This document shows, one piece after another, positions 1 to 8,862 of a DNA stretch of 64,000 nucleotides. The stretch is from Pseudomonas sp. GGS8 (GTDB lineage: Bacteria; Pseudomonadota; Gammaproteobacteria; Pseudomonadales; Pseudomonadaceae): the NCBI RefSeq assembly GCF_024168645.1, contig NZ_JALJWF010000001.1:3723501-3787500 (forward strand), in the 5' to 3' direction. Every line of letters starts with the position of its first letter. Within the stretch, counting starts at the first letter, position 1. Both the position numbers and the translations under genes were made by a program. The notes under the pieces were generated by a model. The model was not told where the DNA came from and did no database searches. It saw only the letters and a program-made list of their open reading frames with translations.

Positions 1-2
1 CG

Positions 3-200
3 AAAGAGCAGCTGCCGGTGTTCGAAGCTGAGATGAATGCCGCCGGTGTGGATTGGCAATTGCTCAGCTATGGCGGTGCGGTGCATTCGTTCACCGATCC
101 GCATGCCAATGTACCGGGCAAGATGATGTATGACGCGAAGACGGCTGCTCGCGCGTTCACGTCGATGCATAACTTGCTGGATGAAGTGTTCAAGGGCTGA
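3..200 (+). CDS. Dienelactone hydrolase family protein, C-terminal part (start lies outside the window)
   Basis: Only the last 65 codons are present, with the reading frame open from the window edge. The tail contains GGAVHSFTDPHA, in which the His is the expected catalytic His of the alpha/beta-hydrolase triad of dienelactone hydrolases; YDAKTAARAF and a final helix LLDEVF follow. Members hydrolyse dienelactone or related esters in the cytoplasm, but the true substrate cannot be judged from the tail. A REP pair lies directly downstream. Family assignment is fairly sure, specific function is not. Confidence 0.75.
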   Translation, partial: KEQLPVFEAEMNAAGVDWQLLSYGGAVHSFTDPHANVPGKMMYDAKTAARAFTSMHNLLDEVFKG

Positions 201-242
201 TCTGTTTTCAGGTCCTGACTGGGTCGTTGCCTGACAGGGCCT

Positions 243-338
243 ATATCGCGGGCAAGCCCGCTCCCACAGGGAACTGCGCCGTATGCAATTTTTGCGAACG
301 ACCCGGTCAACTGTGGGGGCGGGCTTGCCCGCGGTGAC
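243..338. repeat. REPIN-type inverted pair of REP sequences
   Basis: Two REP units face each other: CGCGGGCAAGCCCGCTCCCAC at the left and its near reverse complement, beginning TGTGGGGGCGGGCTTG, at the right, separated by about 40 nt. It lies between convergent genes (hydrolase on plus, pirin on minus), the usual place for such elements in Pseudomonas. Confidence 0.85.
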
Positions 339-360
339 GGATTGACAGGCGACGCAGAAA

Positions 361-1221
361 TTACGGCAGTTCGATCCGCTCGCTTTCCCCCGGCACCGTC
401 GGCCAATCCCCTGTCGCCCAGCGCCGACGTGCTTCATCAATCAATGCCGGATCACTGGCCACGAAGTTCCAGTTGATCCGTCGTGGCCCATCCAGTGGCG
501 CTCCGCCAAACAGCACGGCATGGCAGTCACTTTCGGCGAACAGCGTCATCTCTTCCCCGGCCGGCAGCACCACTAGCGTATAGGGCTCCAGCAGTTCACC
601 ATCAAGCTGCGCCTCACCGCTCAACACATACAGCGCCCGTTCTTCATGCTCGGTGGGAATCAGTAGCGTCGTCGCCGTTTGCAGGTTCAATTCGGCATAC
701 AGCGTAGGAGAAAGCACCGGGACCGGCGATTCAAGGCAAAAGCCCTTCCCGGCGATCATTCGTATCTTCACGCCAAGGTTTTCGCTGACCGGCAGCGTGG
801 CCGCCGGATGGTGGCTGTAGTATCCCGGGCCGTGCTCACGGTCCTTGGGCGAAGCCAGCCAGATCTGTAAGCCGTGCATCGTACCGCCACTGTTCTTCAA
901 AGCTTCGGGCGTGCGTTCGACGTGGGCAATCGCACTGCCGGCGGTCATCCAGCTGACATCGCCAGCATTCACCACCTGATCGGAACCGAGGCTGTCCTTG
1001 TGCTGGATTTGCCCTTCGAACAGGTAGGTGAGGGTGGACAGACCGATGTGCGGATGCTGACGGATGTTCATGCCTTTGCCCGGTGGATAACGGGTTTCGA
1101 GCATGTGGTCGAAAAACACGAAAGGCCCGACGTTGCGGCATTTGGCTGATGGCAAAGGGCGAAGGATCGGCTGGCCTTCGACATCTTCGGCGCGGGGGCG
1201 GATCACGAGCGGAGTGTTCAT
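361..1221 (-). CDS. Pirin family protein
   Basis: A 286-aa bicupin. The N-terminal cupin carries all four metal ligands in the spacing known for pirins: His56 and His58 in RQHPHIG, His100 and Glu102 in AIAHVE. Pirins bind Fe and some have quercetin 2,3-dioxygenase activity, but the role in Pseudomonas is not settled. The C-terminal cupin (from about residue 175) ends near RRINWNFVAS. The ATG at 1221 starts directly at a pirin-like N-terminus (VIRPRAEDVEGQPILR). OsmC lies upstream on the same strand; the 60-nt gap suggests the two may be cotranscribed. Confidence 0.9.
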   Translation of the reverse strand: MNTPLVIRPRAEDVEGQPILRPLPSAKCRNVGPFVFFDHMLETRYPPGKGMNIRQHPHIGLSTLTYLFEGQIQHKDSLGSDQVVNAGDVSWMTAGSAIAHVERTPEALKNSGGTMHGLQIWLASPKDREHGPGYYSHHPAATLPVSENLGVKIRMIAGKGFCLESPVPVLSPTLYAELNLQTATTLLIPTEHEERALYVLSGEAQLDGELLEPYTLVVLPAGEEMTLFAESDCHAVLFGGAPLDGPRRINWNFVASDPALIDEARRRWATGDWPTVPGESERIELP

Positions 1222-1282
1222 GGTGCATTCCAGGCTGAGCGGGTGACGCAGGGAGCATAACCCGCTTGCTCAGCCGTTGCCG

Positions 1283-1699
1283 CTATTGGCTGAAGGCGCC
1301 TTCTGACAGATGAGTCTCGATGCTGACTTCGGAGGTGGTCATCAGCTTGTGTACCGGGCAGCGGTCGGCCACGCGGTGCAGTTCGTCGCGCTGGGCATCG
1401 GTGAGCACGCCCTTGAGCGTGAGTTTGACGTGCAGGACATATTTACCCTTCTGCTCTTCACTGTTGTCGCGCTTGACCTCGACCCCGACGCCGGTCAGTG
1501 GGATGTCCTTCTTCTTCGCATACATTTTCAGGGTCAGGGCTTTGCAGGCGCCGAGGGCTGCGTCGAAATAGTCATGGGGTTCAGGCGCCGTGCCTTCACC
1601 ACCGCTGGACTTGGGGGCATCGGCAAACAGTTCATGGTCATCGATCTGGACACTGTGACGAAAACCTTCGGCAGAGACGGTATTGACGGTAACAGTCAT
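1283..1699 (-). CDS. OsmC family peroxiredoxin-like protein
   Basis: 138 aa, the normal length of the OsmC/Ohr superfamily. The two redox cysteines are present: Cys52 in GACKALTLKMY and Cys114 in DRCPVHKLM. The pattern (CPVHK near the C-terminus) fits the OsmC/YhfA branch rather than Ohr. These are cytoplasmic thiol peroxidases acting on organic hydroperoxides. The neighbouring pirin gene is downstream on the same strand. Whether it is under stress control cannot be read here. Confidence 0.9.
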   Translation of the reverse strand: MTVTVNTVSAEGFRHSVQIDDHELFADAPKSSGGEGTAPEPHDYFDAALGACKALTLKMYAKKKDIPLTGVGVEVKRDNSEEQKGKYVLHVKLTLKGVLTDAQRDELHRVADRCPVHKLMTTSEVSIETHLSEGAFSQ

Positions 1700-1896
1700 G
1701 GGGAAACCTCGCAGGCAACAGGAGAATTCATTCGGTCAGAAAAGACCCTGAAGTTATAGAGCATTCGTTCACGTTCACGTTCAACTTTCTGCCGGGCGAT
1801 TTGGCCTTGCCTCAATACCGCTAAGTTAAGACGCAGAACCTACAGGATTGCGCTGGGCCGTGCGCTGATCGCTCCCGGCCGGCGAAACGCCAGACG

Positions 1897-1925
1897 AAAA
1901 AAAGCCCCGCGTTTGCGGGGCTTTC
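1897..1925 (-). terminator. Rho-independent terminator of the purM-purN-DUF3108 operon
   Basis: Stem AAAGCCCCGC / GCGGGGCTTT with a 4-nt loop. The run of seven T lies on the minus-strand side, so it ends minus-strand transcription 14 nt after the DUF3108 stop codon. Confidence 0.9.
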
Positions 1926-1938
1926 ATGTCGGCCCTAA

Positions 1939-2652
1939 TCAGCTGCCTTTAACCGTCTTGCCGTTGACCGTACCGTCGAGGAGCATGATGTTGTACTCCT
2001 TACCGTCGGTTTCGACCTGTTGCAGACGGACTAGCAGGTAATCCCAATCCTTGGCGAACCACAGTACGGTGATGCGCTTGCTTTGAGTCGGATCGCGCAC
2101 GCGCTCGACCTTGACCGCATCGATCTGGCCTGCCTTGGTGTCGACTTTTTCCGAACCCAGTACGCGGAAGTCATAGGTATCGACTTCGCCGGCATCGACG
2201 ACCTGATAGCTCATGCTTTTCTTGCCGGCGGCCACGTCATGCTGCAGCGCCAGTTGGTAGGTGGACTTGTCGACCATACCGCGGTTTAGCGGGAGCTTGA
2301 CGGCGTCACCACGATCGATGCCGGTGACCATCTTGTTGGTCCAGTCGAAGTCCAGATCAGCCTTCTTGGCTTTGCCCAGGCCGCCGCGTTCGAAGTGGTA
2401 GGACTGCGGCAGCAGCGTGTCCTTGTCCAGGGTCAGAGTGCTTTCTTCGGTCAGGCTGGCGATCATCATCGACGCCTTGAAGCTGAGTTTCCAGACGCCG
2501 TTGGCTTCCTTGGTCAGGCTGCGTTCGGCGGTGCCACTCATGGGCAGTTGCTTCCAGTCGGCGGTGTAGCTGGCGGAGAAGGGGTGAAGGTCCGAGGCCT
2601 GCGCAAACGGCAGGGCGAGCAGAGCGCAAGCGAAGAGCAGGGCACGACGCAT
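1939..2652 (-). CDS. DUF3108 domain-containing exported protein
   Basis: 237 aa with an N-terminal signal peptide (MRRALLFACALLALPFAQAS, likely cleaved after AQA), so probably periplasmic. The rest matches the DUF3108 pattern: beta-rich, with SASYTADWKQLPMSGTAERSL near the start and VDKSTYQLALQHD in the middle. No biochemical role is known for the family. It follows purN by 8 nt and precedes the terminator, so it is the last gene of the purM operon; this purN-DUF3108 pairing is usual in Pseudomonas although no purine link is evident. Confidence 0.85.
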   Translation of the reverse strand: MRRALLFACALLALPFAQASDLHPFSASYTADWKQLPMSGTAERSLTKEANGVWKLSFKASMMIASLTEESTLTLDKDTLLPQSYHFERGGLGKAKKADLDFDWTNKMVTGIDRGDAVKLPLNRGMVDKSTYQLALQHDVAAGKKSMSYQVVDAGEVDTYDFRVLGSEKVDTKAGQIDAVKVERVRDPTQSKRITVLWFAKDWDYLLVRLQQVETDGKEYNIMLLDGTVNGKTVKGS

Positions 2653-2660
2653 AAAATCTC

Positions 2661-3311
2661 CTAGGTTCGAATCAAGTGGCCGCTGGCCGCGAGTAACTGC
2701 CCATCCAGTAAAGCACCTTGTTCGCCGAGTGATAAACGGCCTTCGGCAAACCAGCGTACGGCCATCGGGTAGATCAGGTGTTCCTGGGTATGGACTCGCT
2801 GCGCCAGACTCTGCGGCGAATCGTGCAACTCTACCGGTATTACTGCCTGTACGACCAGTGGTCCGCCATCGAGTTCCTCGGTGACGAAGTGCACGGAGCA
2901 GCCATGTTCCGTATCGCCGGCCTCCAACGCGCGCTGATGAGTGTGTAACCCTTTGTATTTGGGCAGCAGCGAGGGATGGATATTGAGCAGGCGACCCTGG
3001 TAATGGCGCACGAAGTCAGCGCTGAGAATGCGCATGAAGCCGGCCAGTACCACGAGTTTGGGTTGGAAGGCGTCGATCAGTTCGATCAGCGCGGCATCGA
3101 AGGCCTCGCGCCCCTCGAAAGCCTTGTGATCCAGGGTGCGGGTGTCGATACCCGCGTCCCCGGCGCGTTGCAGGCCGTAGGCGTCGGCGCGGTTGGAAAT
3201 CACCGCAGCAATGCGGGCCGGGCTGTCGCCGGTCCGCGTGCTGTCGATCAAGGCCTGCAAGTTACTGCCGGTGCCGGACAGCAGCACCACCACATCACAG
3301 GTCTGGGACAT
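2661..3311 (-). CDS. purN: Phosphoribosylglycinamide formyltransferase (GART)
   Basis: 216 aa. Transfers formyl from 10-formyl-tetrahydrofolate to GAR, the third step of purine synthesis. The N-terminus VVLLSGTGSNLQALID is the substrate-binding loop, and the catalytic Asn and His lie in NIHPSLLPKYKG, with the third residue, Asp, in TEELDGGPL. The reading frame is open another 25 codons upstream, but the ATG at 3311 is right: it starts [10 protein letters not shown] and overlaps the purM stop by one base (TAATG), a sign of translational coupling. Confidence 0.97.
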   Translation of the reverse strand: MSQTCDVVVLLSGTGSNLQALIDSTRTGDSPARIAAVISNRADAYGLQRAGDAGIDTRTLDHKAFEGREAFDAALIELIDAFQPKLVVLAGFMRILSADFVRHYQGRLLNIHPSLLPKYKGLHTHQRALEAGDTEHGCSVHFVTEELDGGPLVVQAVIPVELHDSPQSLAQRVHTQEHLIYPMAVRWFAEGRLSLGEQGALLDGQLLAASGHLIRT

Positions 3312-4369
3312 TAATGAGCCTTGAGGTTCTTCAGTTCGACCTGAGCCGCGCCTTCGGCAGCGGTGGCGATCTGACCGATGACCCATGGCTGCTCGCCGGC
3401 TTCACGCAGGACGTTCAGGGCGGCTTCAACGTGCTCTTGAGCAACGCAGATGACCATGCCGACGCCGCAGTTCAGCACGCGGTGCATTTCGGTTTCGTCG
3501 ACGTTGCCTTTCTCTTGCAGCCAGTCGAACACCGCAGGGCGGGTCCAGCTCGCGACGTCAACTACCGCTTGAGCGCCTTTTGGCAGTACGCGCGGAATGT
3601 TGTCCAGCAGGCCGCCACCGGTGATGTGGGCCATGGCTTTGACGGCGCCGGTGTCCTTGATCAGCTTGAGCAGCGGCTTCACGTAGATACGGGTCGGAGC
3701 CATCAGCAGGTCGGTCAGCGGTTTGCCGTCGAGCTGGATGTTCTCGATGTCGGAACCCGACACTTCGATGATCTTGCGGATCAGCGAGTAGCCGTTGGAG
3801 TGCGGGCCGGAAGATGGCAGGGCGAGCAGGGCATCGCCGGCAGCGACTTTCGAACCGTCGATGATTTCGGATTTTTCCACGACGCCGACGCAGAAGCCGG
3901 CCAGGTCGTAGTCTTCGCCTTCGTACATACCAGGCATTTCAGCGGTTTCGCCGCCGACCAGGGAGCAGCCGGACAGTTCGCAGCCGGCGCCGATGCCGGT
4001 CACAACCTGAGCAGCGGTGTCGACGTTCAGTTTGCCGGTGGCGTAGTAGTCGAGGAAGAACAGCGGCTCAGCGCCGCATACCACCAGGTCGTTCACGCAC
4101 ATGGCCACCAGGTCGATGCCGATGCTGTCGTGCTTGTTCAGGTTCAGCGCCAGGCGCAGCTTGGTGCCGACGCCGTCAGTGCCCGAGACCAGCACTGGTT
4201 GTTTGTAACCGGCCGGGATTTCGCAAAGGGCGCCGAAACCGCCCAGGCCGCCCATGACTTCCGGGCGCGCAGTGCGCTTGGCGACGCTCTTGATGCGTTC
4301 GACCAATGCTTCACCGGCGTCGATGTCTACACCGGCGTCCTTGTAGCTCAGGGAGGGTTGCTTGCTCAT
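3311..4369 (-). CDS. purM: Phosphoribosylformylglycinamidine cyclo-ligase (AIR synthetase)
   Basis: 352 aa, the standard length. Makes AIR from FGAM with ATP, step five of purine synthesis. It begins [14 protein letters not shown], the conserved N-terminus of PurM, and carries [23 protein letters not shown] and [17 protein letters not shown]. It is first in the purM-purN-DUF3108 operon. The divergent gene across the 383-nt spacer is an exported DUF2066 protein. Confidence 0.98.
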   Translation of the reverse strand: MSKQPSLSYKDAGVDIDAGEALVERIKSVAKRTARPEVMGGLGGFGALCEIPAGYKQPVLVSGTDGVGTKLRLALNLNKHDSIGIDLVAMCVNDLVVCGAEPLFFLDYYATGKLNVDTAAQVVTGIGAGCELSGCSLVGGETAEMPGMYEGEDYDLAGFCVGVVEKSEIIDGSKVAAGDALLALPSSGPHSNGYSLIRKIIEVSGSDIENIQLDGKPLTDLLMAPTRIYVKPLLKLIKDTGAVKAMAHITGGGLLDNIPRVLPKGAQAVVDVASWTRPAVFDWLQEKGNVDETEMHRVLNCGVGMVICVAQEHVEAALNVLREAGEQPWVIGQIATAAEGAAQVELKNLKAH

Positions 4370-4752
4370 GATCCAGGCCTTTAGGGGGGATTCAGGGGTA
4401 ACGACCGAGTCCAGCGGGGGACGCTGAAATCGATGGGGGCGATTGCCTCACGCGATTTTCAGAGTACCCGGCTGTTGCCGGTCTGCGAAGGCGCGCGATT
4501 TTATCAGGCTTGAGGGGCAGCGGCCATCCTCGTGCCGACGGGCAGGGGCATATCGCGTTAAAAAAACCGATATTGCCCGTTTTGGCGGCGCCCCACATGG
4601 CTGTATAAGGTACAACGTTAACCGTCTATCGTTAGGACAGTGCGAAAACTTACCGCGATCGTGTGAATGTTTTGTTTGGGTGTGTGGTCACAGCCCGGCT
4701 CAATCGTCTTCATGCGGTCTGTTCCAGCCGCTCTTGTCGTCAGGAATCTTTC
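4370..4752. other. Intergenic spacer between divergent purM and the DUF2066 gene
   Basis: 383 nt that must hold the promoters of both transcripts. I see no convincing ORF, no riboswitch and no clear PurR-like palindrome. A short A/T-rich stretch (AAAAAAACC near 4560) and the segment around 4610-4640 are the most promoter-like parts, without a consensus I would defend. Confidence 0.5.
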
Positions 4753-5802
4753 ATGCGTTTTCTTAAATTCTTGTTCGTGGGCTGTTTATCCGTGGTCAGC
4801 CTGGCCAGCCATGCCGAAACCGTCAAAGGCCTCTATCAAGTGCGCGAGCCCGTCAGCAGCCAGACGCCGGAGGAGCGCGATCAGGCGACTCAGCGGGCAC
4901 TGGAAACGCTGGTGTTGCGTTTGACCGGTGATCCCAAGGCGGCCCAAAGCCCTGGCCTGGCGGCTGTGCGCAAAGACCCTCAGCAGATCATCAGCCAGTT
5001 CGGTTATGACGCCGGGCCGCCGGAGGTGTTGAAAGTCGATTTCGATCCGGCCACCACCGAGCAGGCCTTGCATCGTGCCGGATTGGCCGTGTGGGGGGCC
5101 AATCGGCCGTCGATCCTCGGCTGGTGGTTGAACGATTCCACTGAAGGTTCGAACCTGGTCGGCGATGGTCAGGCCAGTGCTGCGCCCCTGCGTCGTGCGG
5201 CTCAGCACCGTGGCCTGCCGCTGCGTTTGCCGTTGGCTGACCTGAATGAGCAGATCGTCGCCACGGCACCGAACCTGGAGGGTGCCGACCCGGCGCCGTT
5301 GCAGGGCGCCTCCGACCGTTACAATGCCGACGCTTTGCTGGCGGTGCATGCCCGGGAAGAGGGTGGTCAATGGCAAGCCAAGTGGCGTCTGTGGTTGGGC
5401 GATCAGAAAGAGGCCGGTAGCGTGCAGGGCGCCGATACCGCCGCTGTGGCCGATGCAGTGATGCTGGCGGTCAGCGAGCGTCTGGCGTCGCGTTTCGTCG
5501 CCAAACCGGGTACGTCCGGTGAGCAATTGCTGGAAGTGCAGGGCATGAATCTGGAACGTTATGCGACGCTTGGGCGTTTGCTGGAGCCTTTTGGTGCGCG
5601 TCTGCAAAGTGTCGATGGCGACCGCGTGCTTTATCGCGTCAATGGCAGCGCCGATCAGCTGCGAGCTCAGTTGTCTCTGGCGAAGTTGCAGGAAGTTCCG
5701 GCCGGTCAGGCGCCGACACCTGTTCAACCCGTGGCTGCTGGTACAGTGCCGGCCGCAGCGCCAGCCACGGCGCCGACACCGCAGTTACGTTTTCGTTGGT
5801 GA
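4753..5802 (+). CDS. DUF2066 domain-containing exported protein
   Basis: 349 aa with a signal peptide (MRFLKFLFVGCLSVVSLASHA). The open frame extends 30 codons further up, but the ATG at 4753 gives the export signal. The body begins TVKGLYQVREPVSSQTPEERDQA, the start of the DUF2066 family; a Pro/Ala-rich tail (about residues 320-349) follows. Function unknown; probably periplasmic. The next gene starts 32 nt downstream, so they may form one transcript. Confidence 0.85.
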   Translation: MRFLKFLFVGCLSVVSLASHAETVKGLYQVREPVSSQTPEERDQATQRALETLVLRLTGDPKAAQSPGLAAVRKDPQQIISQFGYDAGPPEVLKVDFDPATTEQALHRAGLAVWGANRPSILGWWLNDSTEGSNLVGDGQASAAPLRRAAQHRGLPLRLPLADLNEQIVATAPNLEGADPAPLQGASDRYNADALLAVHAREEGGQWQAKWRLWLGDQKEAGSVQGADTAAVADAVMLAVSERLASRFVAKPGTSGEQLLEVQGMNLERYATLGRLLEPFGARLQSVDGDRVLYRVNGSADQLRAQLSLAKLQEVPAGQAPTPVQPVAAGTVPAAAPATAPTPQLRFRW

Positions 5803-5834
5803 GTTTTTTCTTTATATAGAAGCAGGAGTGGTAC

Positions 5835-6908
5835 ATGGCCGATACGCAGCGTTGGTTCTGGCTCGGTGGGGTGGCCCTGCTTTGCACGTTTGTTTACCTG
5901 TTGCATCCGATCTTGACGCCGTTCCTGGTGGCGTTGTTGCTGGCCTATCTGTTCGACCCGCTGGTGGACCGGTTGGAAAGGCTCGGTTTGTCGCGGACCT
6001 GGGGCGTGGTGACGGTGTTCGCGTTGTTCACGATGATCCTCACCACGCTGCTGTTGGTGTTGGTGCCGATGCTCGCCAAGCAGCTGTTTCGCTTGTATGA
6101 ACTGGCGCCGCAGATGCTCGACTGGTTGCAGCACACCGCGTTGCCGTGGGCGCAATCGAAGTTGGGTTTGTCGGAGGGCTTCTGGAAGTTCGACAAGCTC
6201 AAGGCGGCGATCAGCGAGCACATGGGCCAGACCACCGACATAGTCGGCGTGGTGCTGAGTCAGGCGACGGCTTCAGGCCTTGCGCTGATTGGCTGGCTGG
6301 CCAATCTGGTATTAATCCCGGTGGTGAGTTTTTATCTATTGCGCGACTGGGACCTGATGATGGCCAAGATCCGCAGCCTGCTGCCGCGTGATCGTGAAGA
6401 GCGCGTCGTGTCCCTGGCCGGGGAATGCCATGAAGTGCTTGGGGCGTTCGTGCGCGGGCAGTTGCTGGTGATGCTGGCGCTGGGGGTGATCTACGCCGGG
6501 GGCTTGATGATCGTCGGGCTGGAACTGGGGTTGTTGATCGGTCTGATTGCCGGTCTGGCGGCGATCGTGCCGTACATGGGGTTTGTTATCGGGATTGGCG
6601 CGGCGTTGATTGCCGGTCTGTTCCAGTTCGGTGGCGATCTGTATCCCATGATCGGTATCGTCGCGGTGTTTACGGTCGGCCAGGCGCTGGAAGGTATGGT
6701 GCTGACGCCGTTGCTGGTGGGTGACCGGATCGGCCTGCACCCGGTGGCGGTGATCTTTGCGATTCTGGCGGGCGGTGAACTGTTCGGTTTTACCGGTGTG
6801 CTGCTGGCATTGCCGGTGGCGGCGGTGATCATGGTCCTGGTGCGCCATATGCATGATTTGTATAAGGATTCTGATATCTATGGCGGCGTCGACGAGTCTG
6901 AGCGATAA
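5835..6908 (+). CDS. AI-2E family transporter (PerM-type membrane protein)
   Basis: 357 aa, about eight membrane segments. The N-terminal hydrophobic pair (WFWLGGVALLCTFVYLLHPI; FLVALLLAYLFDPLVDRLER) and the C-terminal GDRIGLHPVAVIFAILAGGELFGFTGVLLALPVAA are hallmarks of the AI-2E transporter/PerM family. Members act as exporters or Na+/H+ antiporters; the substrate here is unknown. It lies 230 nt upstream of hda, an arrangement typical of Pseudomonas. An SD (GCAGGAG) precedes the ATG. Confidence 0.9.
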   Translation: MADTQRWFWLGGVALLCTFVYLLHPILTPFLVALLLAYLFDPLVDRLERLGLSRTWGVVTVFALFTMILTTLLLVLVPMLAKQLFRLYELAPQMLDWLQHTALPWAQSKLGLSEGFWKFDKLKAAISEHMGQTTDIVGVVLSQATASGLALIGWLANLVLIPVVSFYLLRDWDLMMAKIRSLLPRDREERVVSLAGECHEVLGAFVRGQLLVMLALGVIYAGGLMIVGLELGLLIGLIAGLAAIVPYMGFVIGIGAALIAGLFQFGGDLYPMIGIVAVFTVGQALEGMVLTPLLVGDRIGLHPVAVIFAILAGGELFGFTGVLLALPVAAVIMVLVRHMHDLYKDSDIYGGVDESER

Positions 6909-7138
6909 GGCTTCTTGATCGCTCCTGGCGGGCAGCCTGGTTTCATGCCGGGTTTGTCCGTCTCCCTCGCGCGGCTGTCACATGCGCCGCCAAAGAAACT
7001 GTCATAAAACCAGCGTGTTAACGCAAACCGTTGATTTTGCTTGTGGTCTGTCGCATTGTGCGGTCAGCTTCACGGGTATAAACTTCGCAAACTTTACACA
7101 GAGGCCACTAACGGTTCCTTTGGAACTGTTCAGTCAGC

Positions 7139-7843
7139 ATGAAACCGATTCAGCTGCCCCTAGGTGTGCGTCTGCGTGATGACGCTACCTTTATCAATTA
7201 CTACCCAGGCGCCAATGCCGCTGCACTCGGCTATGTCGAGCGGCTGTGCGAAGCCGACGCCGGCTGGACGGAAAGCCTGATTTACCTCTGGGGCAAGCAC
7301 GGGGTAGGGCGAACGCATTTGTTGCAGGCAGCTTGCCTGCGTTTCGAGCAGATGGGTGAACCGGCGGTGTACCTGCCGCTGGCCGAGTTGATGGACCGTG
7401 GCATCGAAATCCTCGACAACCTTGAACAATACGAGCTGGTTTGCCTGGACGATTTGCAGGCGGTCGCCGGCAAGGCGGATTGGGAAGAGGCGTTGTTCCA
7501 TCTGTTCAATCGTTTGCGTGACAGTGGTCGGCGTCTGCTGATCGCCGCCTCGACATCCCCGCGCGAATTGCCGGTGAAGCTGGCGGACCTCAAGTCGCGG
7601 CTGACACTGGCACTCATTTTCCAGATGCGTCCACTCTCTGACGAAGACAAATTGCGTGCCTTGCAATTGCGTGCTTCCCGTCGTGGCCTGCACCTGACAG
7701 ACGAAGTCGGGCATTTTATTTTGACCCGCGGTACTCGCAGCATGAGTGCGCTTTTCGAGCTGCTTGAACGCCTCGATCAGGCCTCCCTTCAAGCCCAGCG
7801 CAAGCTGACAATCCCGTTCCTGAAAGAAACCCTCGGTTGGTAA
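7139..7843 (+). CDS. hda: DnaA regulatory inactivator Hda
   Basis: 234 aa, AAA+ protein related to the DnaA ATPase domain. Together with the beta clamp, Hda promotes hydrolysis of DnaA-ATP after initiation and so limits replication. The N-terminal clamp-binding motif is visible as QLPLGVRL (residues 4-11). The Walker A loop reads WGKHGVGRTHLLQA, slightly divergent as is normal for Hda, and Walker B reads LVCLDDLQAV. The Arg-rich sensor region is RDSGRRLLIAAS. Full length, own promoter region of about 230 nt. Confidence 0.95.
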   Translation: MKPIQLPLGVRLRDDATFINYYPGANAAALGYVERLCEADAGWTESLIYLWGKHGVGRTHLLQAACLRFEQMGEPAVYLPLAELMDRGIEILDNLEQYELVCLDDLQAVAGKADWEEALFHLFNRLRDSGRRLLIAASTSPRELPVKLADLKSRLTLALIFQMRPLSDEDKLRALQLRASRRGLHLTDEVGHFILTRGTRSMSALFELLERLDQASLQAQRKLTIPFLKETLGW

Positions 7844-8068
7844 AAACCGCTTAAGACTCAGGTTTTTCGCGGGTTTTGGCATATTCCAGGCGTCAGAAAA
7901 TCCGCTTTCCTACAGGGCTGCAGGCTGCGCGAATGTCTAGAATGGGCTTAGGCGCTTAGATGCTGACGAGAAACCGATAAGTCACATAAAGATCGATTGA
8001 ATTTGCAAATGAGGTCGATAGCGGGCATAGTCTCGGCTTCTTTACAACTATCAGCCACGGTCGTGCCC

Positions 8069-8695
8069 ATGCTAAATCGCTTCGCACCCCTCGTGCCTCT
8101 CGCACTCGTCACCCTGTTGTTCGGTTGCGCTGCTCACTCTCCAGTGTCTCAGCAAGAGCAACAACAGCGGGTTTCAAATTCAGTTACCGCGCAGTCTTCT
8201 TCCGTTCTTTTCCAGGAAGAGCTAGCCACCAATAAAGAACTGGCAGACTTCGCCGACGGCAAGTCGTACCAGCTTCCGGTTCTGGCCGACAGCATCCTCG
8301 AACGTGGTATGTCCCTGATCGGTACCCGTTACCGTTTCGGCGGCACCTCCGAGGCTGGCTTCGACTGCAGCGGCTTCATCGGTTATCTGTTCCGTGAAGA
8401 AGCCGGCATGAACCTGCCGCGCTCTACCCGCGAAATGATCAACGTTGACGCTCCGCTGGTGGCTCGTAGCGCCCTCAAGCCGGGCGATCTGCTGTTCTTC
8501 GCCACCAATGGCCGTCGTGGTCGTGTGAGTCACGCCGGGATCTACGTAGGTGACAACCAGTTCATCCACTCCAGCAGCCGCAAAAGCGGTGGTGTCCGGG
8601 TCGATAGCCTGGGCGACAGCTACTGGAGCAAGACCTTTATCGAAGCCAAGCGTGCACTCGCAATGGCTCCGACGATGGTCACCGCACGCAAGTAA
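8069..8695 (+). CDS. NlpC/P60 (C40) peptidoglycan endopeptidase, lipoprotein 1
   Basis: 208 aa. The frame extends 24 codons further up, but the ATG at 8069 gives a lipoprotein signal with lipobox LLFGC. The C40 domain (from about residue 75) has the catalytic Cys in FDCSGFIGY, the His in SHAGIYVG and the third polar residue in FIHSSSRK. Such enzymes cut the stem peptide of peptidoglycan. The paralogue 170 nt downstream is clearly related (RSTREMI, LFFATNG, VSHAGIYVG in both), so this is a tandem duplication. Confidence 0.92.
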   Translation: MLNRFAPLVPLALVTLLFGCAAHSPVSQQEQQQRVSNSVTAQSSSVLFQEELATNKELADFADGKSYQLPVLADSILERGMSLIGTRYRFGGTSEAGFDCSGFIGYLFREEAGMNLPRSTREMINVDAPLVARSALKPGDLLFFATNGRRGRVSHAGIYVGDNQFIHSSSRKSGGVRVDSLGDSYWSKTFIEAKRALAMAPTMVTARK

Positions 8696-8729
8696 GCTTA
8701 CGACTTGTAAGGCGAAGTTAAAGTCTTAC

Positions 8730-8757
8730 TTGAAGTTTGCCGCGTAGCCGCTAGAAT
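8730..8757 (+). promoter_or_regulatory. Candidate sigma-70 promoter for the second C40 gene
   Basis: TTGAAG (8730-8735) and TAGAAT (8752-8757) are separated by 16 nt, a good sigma-70 match. Start of RNA would be near 8765, just before a terminator-like hairpin. Confidence 0.5.
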
Positions 8758-8777
8758 CCTGATCTATTATTGATGGC

Positions 8778-8811
8778 AAACCGCCTGCGTTCTGCGCAGG
8801 CGGTTTTCTTT
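8778..8811 (+). terminator. Intrinsic terminator or attenuator between the two C40 genes
   Basis: Perfect 12-bp stem (AAACCGCCTGCG with its reverse complement) around a 5-nt loop, followed by a T-rich run TTTTCTTTT. It can end the first C40 transcript. Because a good promoter lies just upstream (8730-8757) and the next ATG is at 8863, it could also attenuate the second gene. Confidence 0.85.
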
Positions 8812-8862
8812 TCTGTCTTTGTGGCAGAAAAAAAGCCGCAGCCAGATCAGGATGTTCTGTTT

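Noticed and set aside
3311..3386. Upstream extension of purN by 25 codons
   Set aside because: The extension is Arg-rich translation of the purM end; the family start and TAATG overlap fix the ATG at 3311.
3314..4384. Long plus-strand ORF opposite purM (356 aa)
   Set aside because: It is the antisense shadow of purM in high-GC DNA; the composition is not that of a protein and it has no ribosome site.
4370..4752. Purine riboswitch before purM
   Set aside because: No three-way junction or conserved loop sequences are visible, and such riboswitches are not expected in Pseudomonas.
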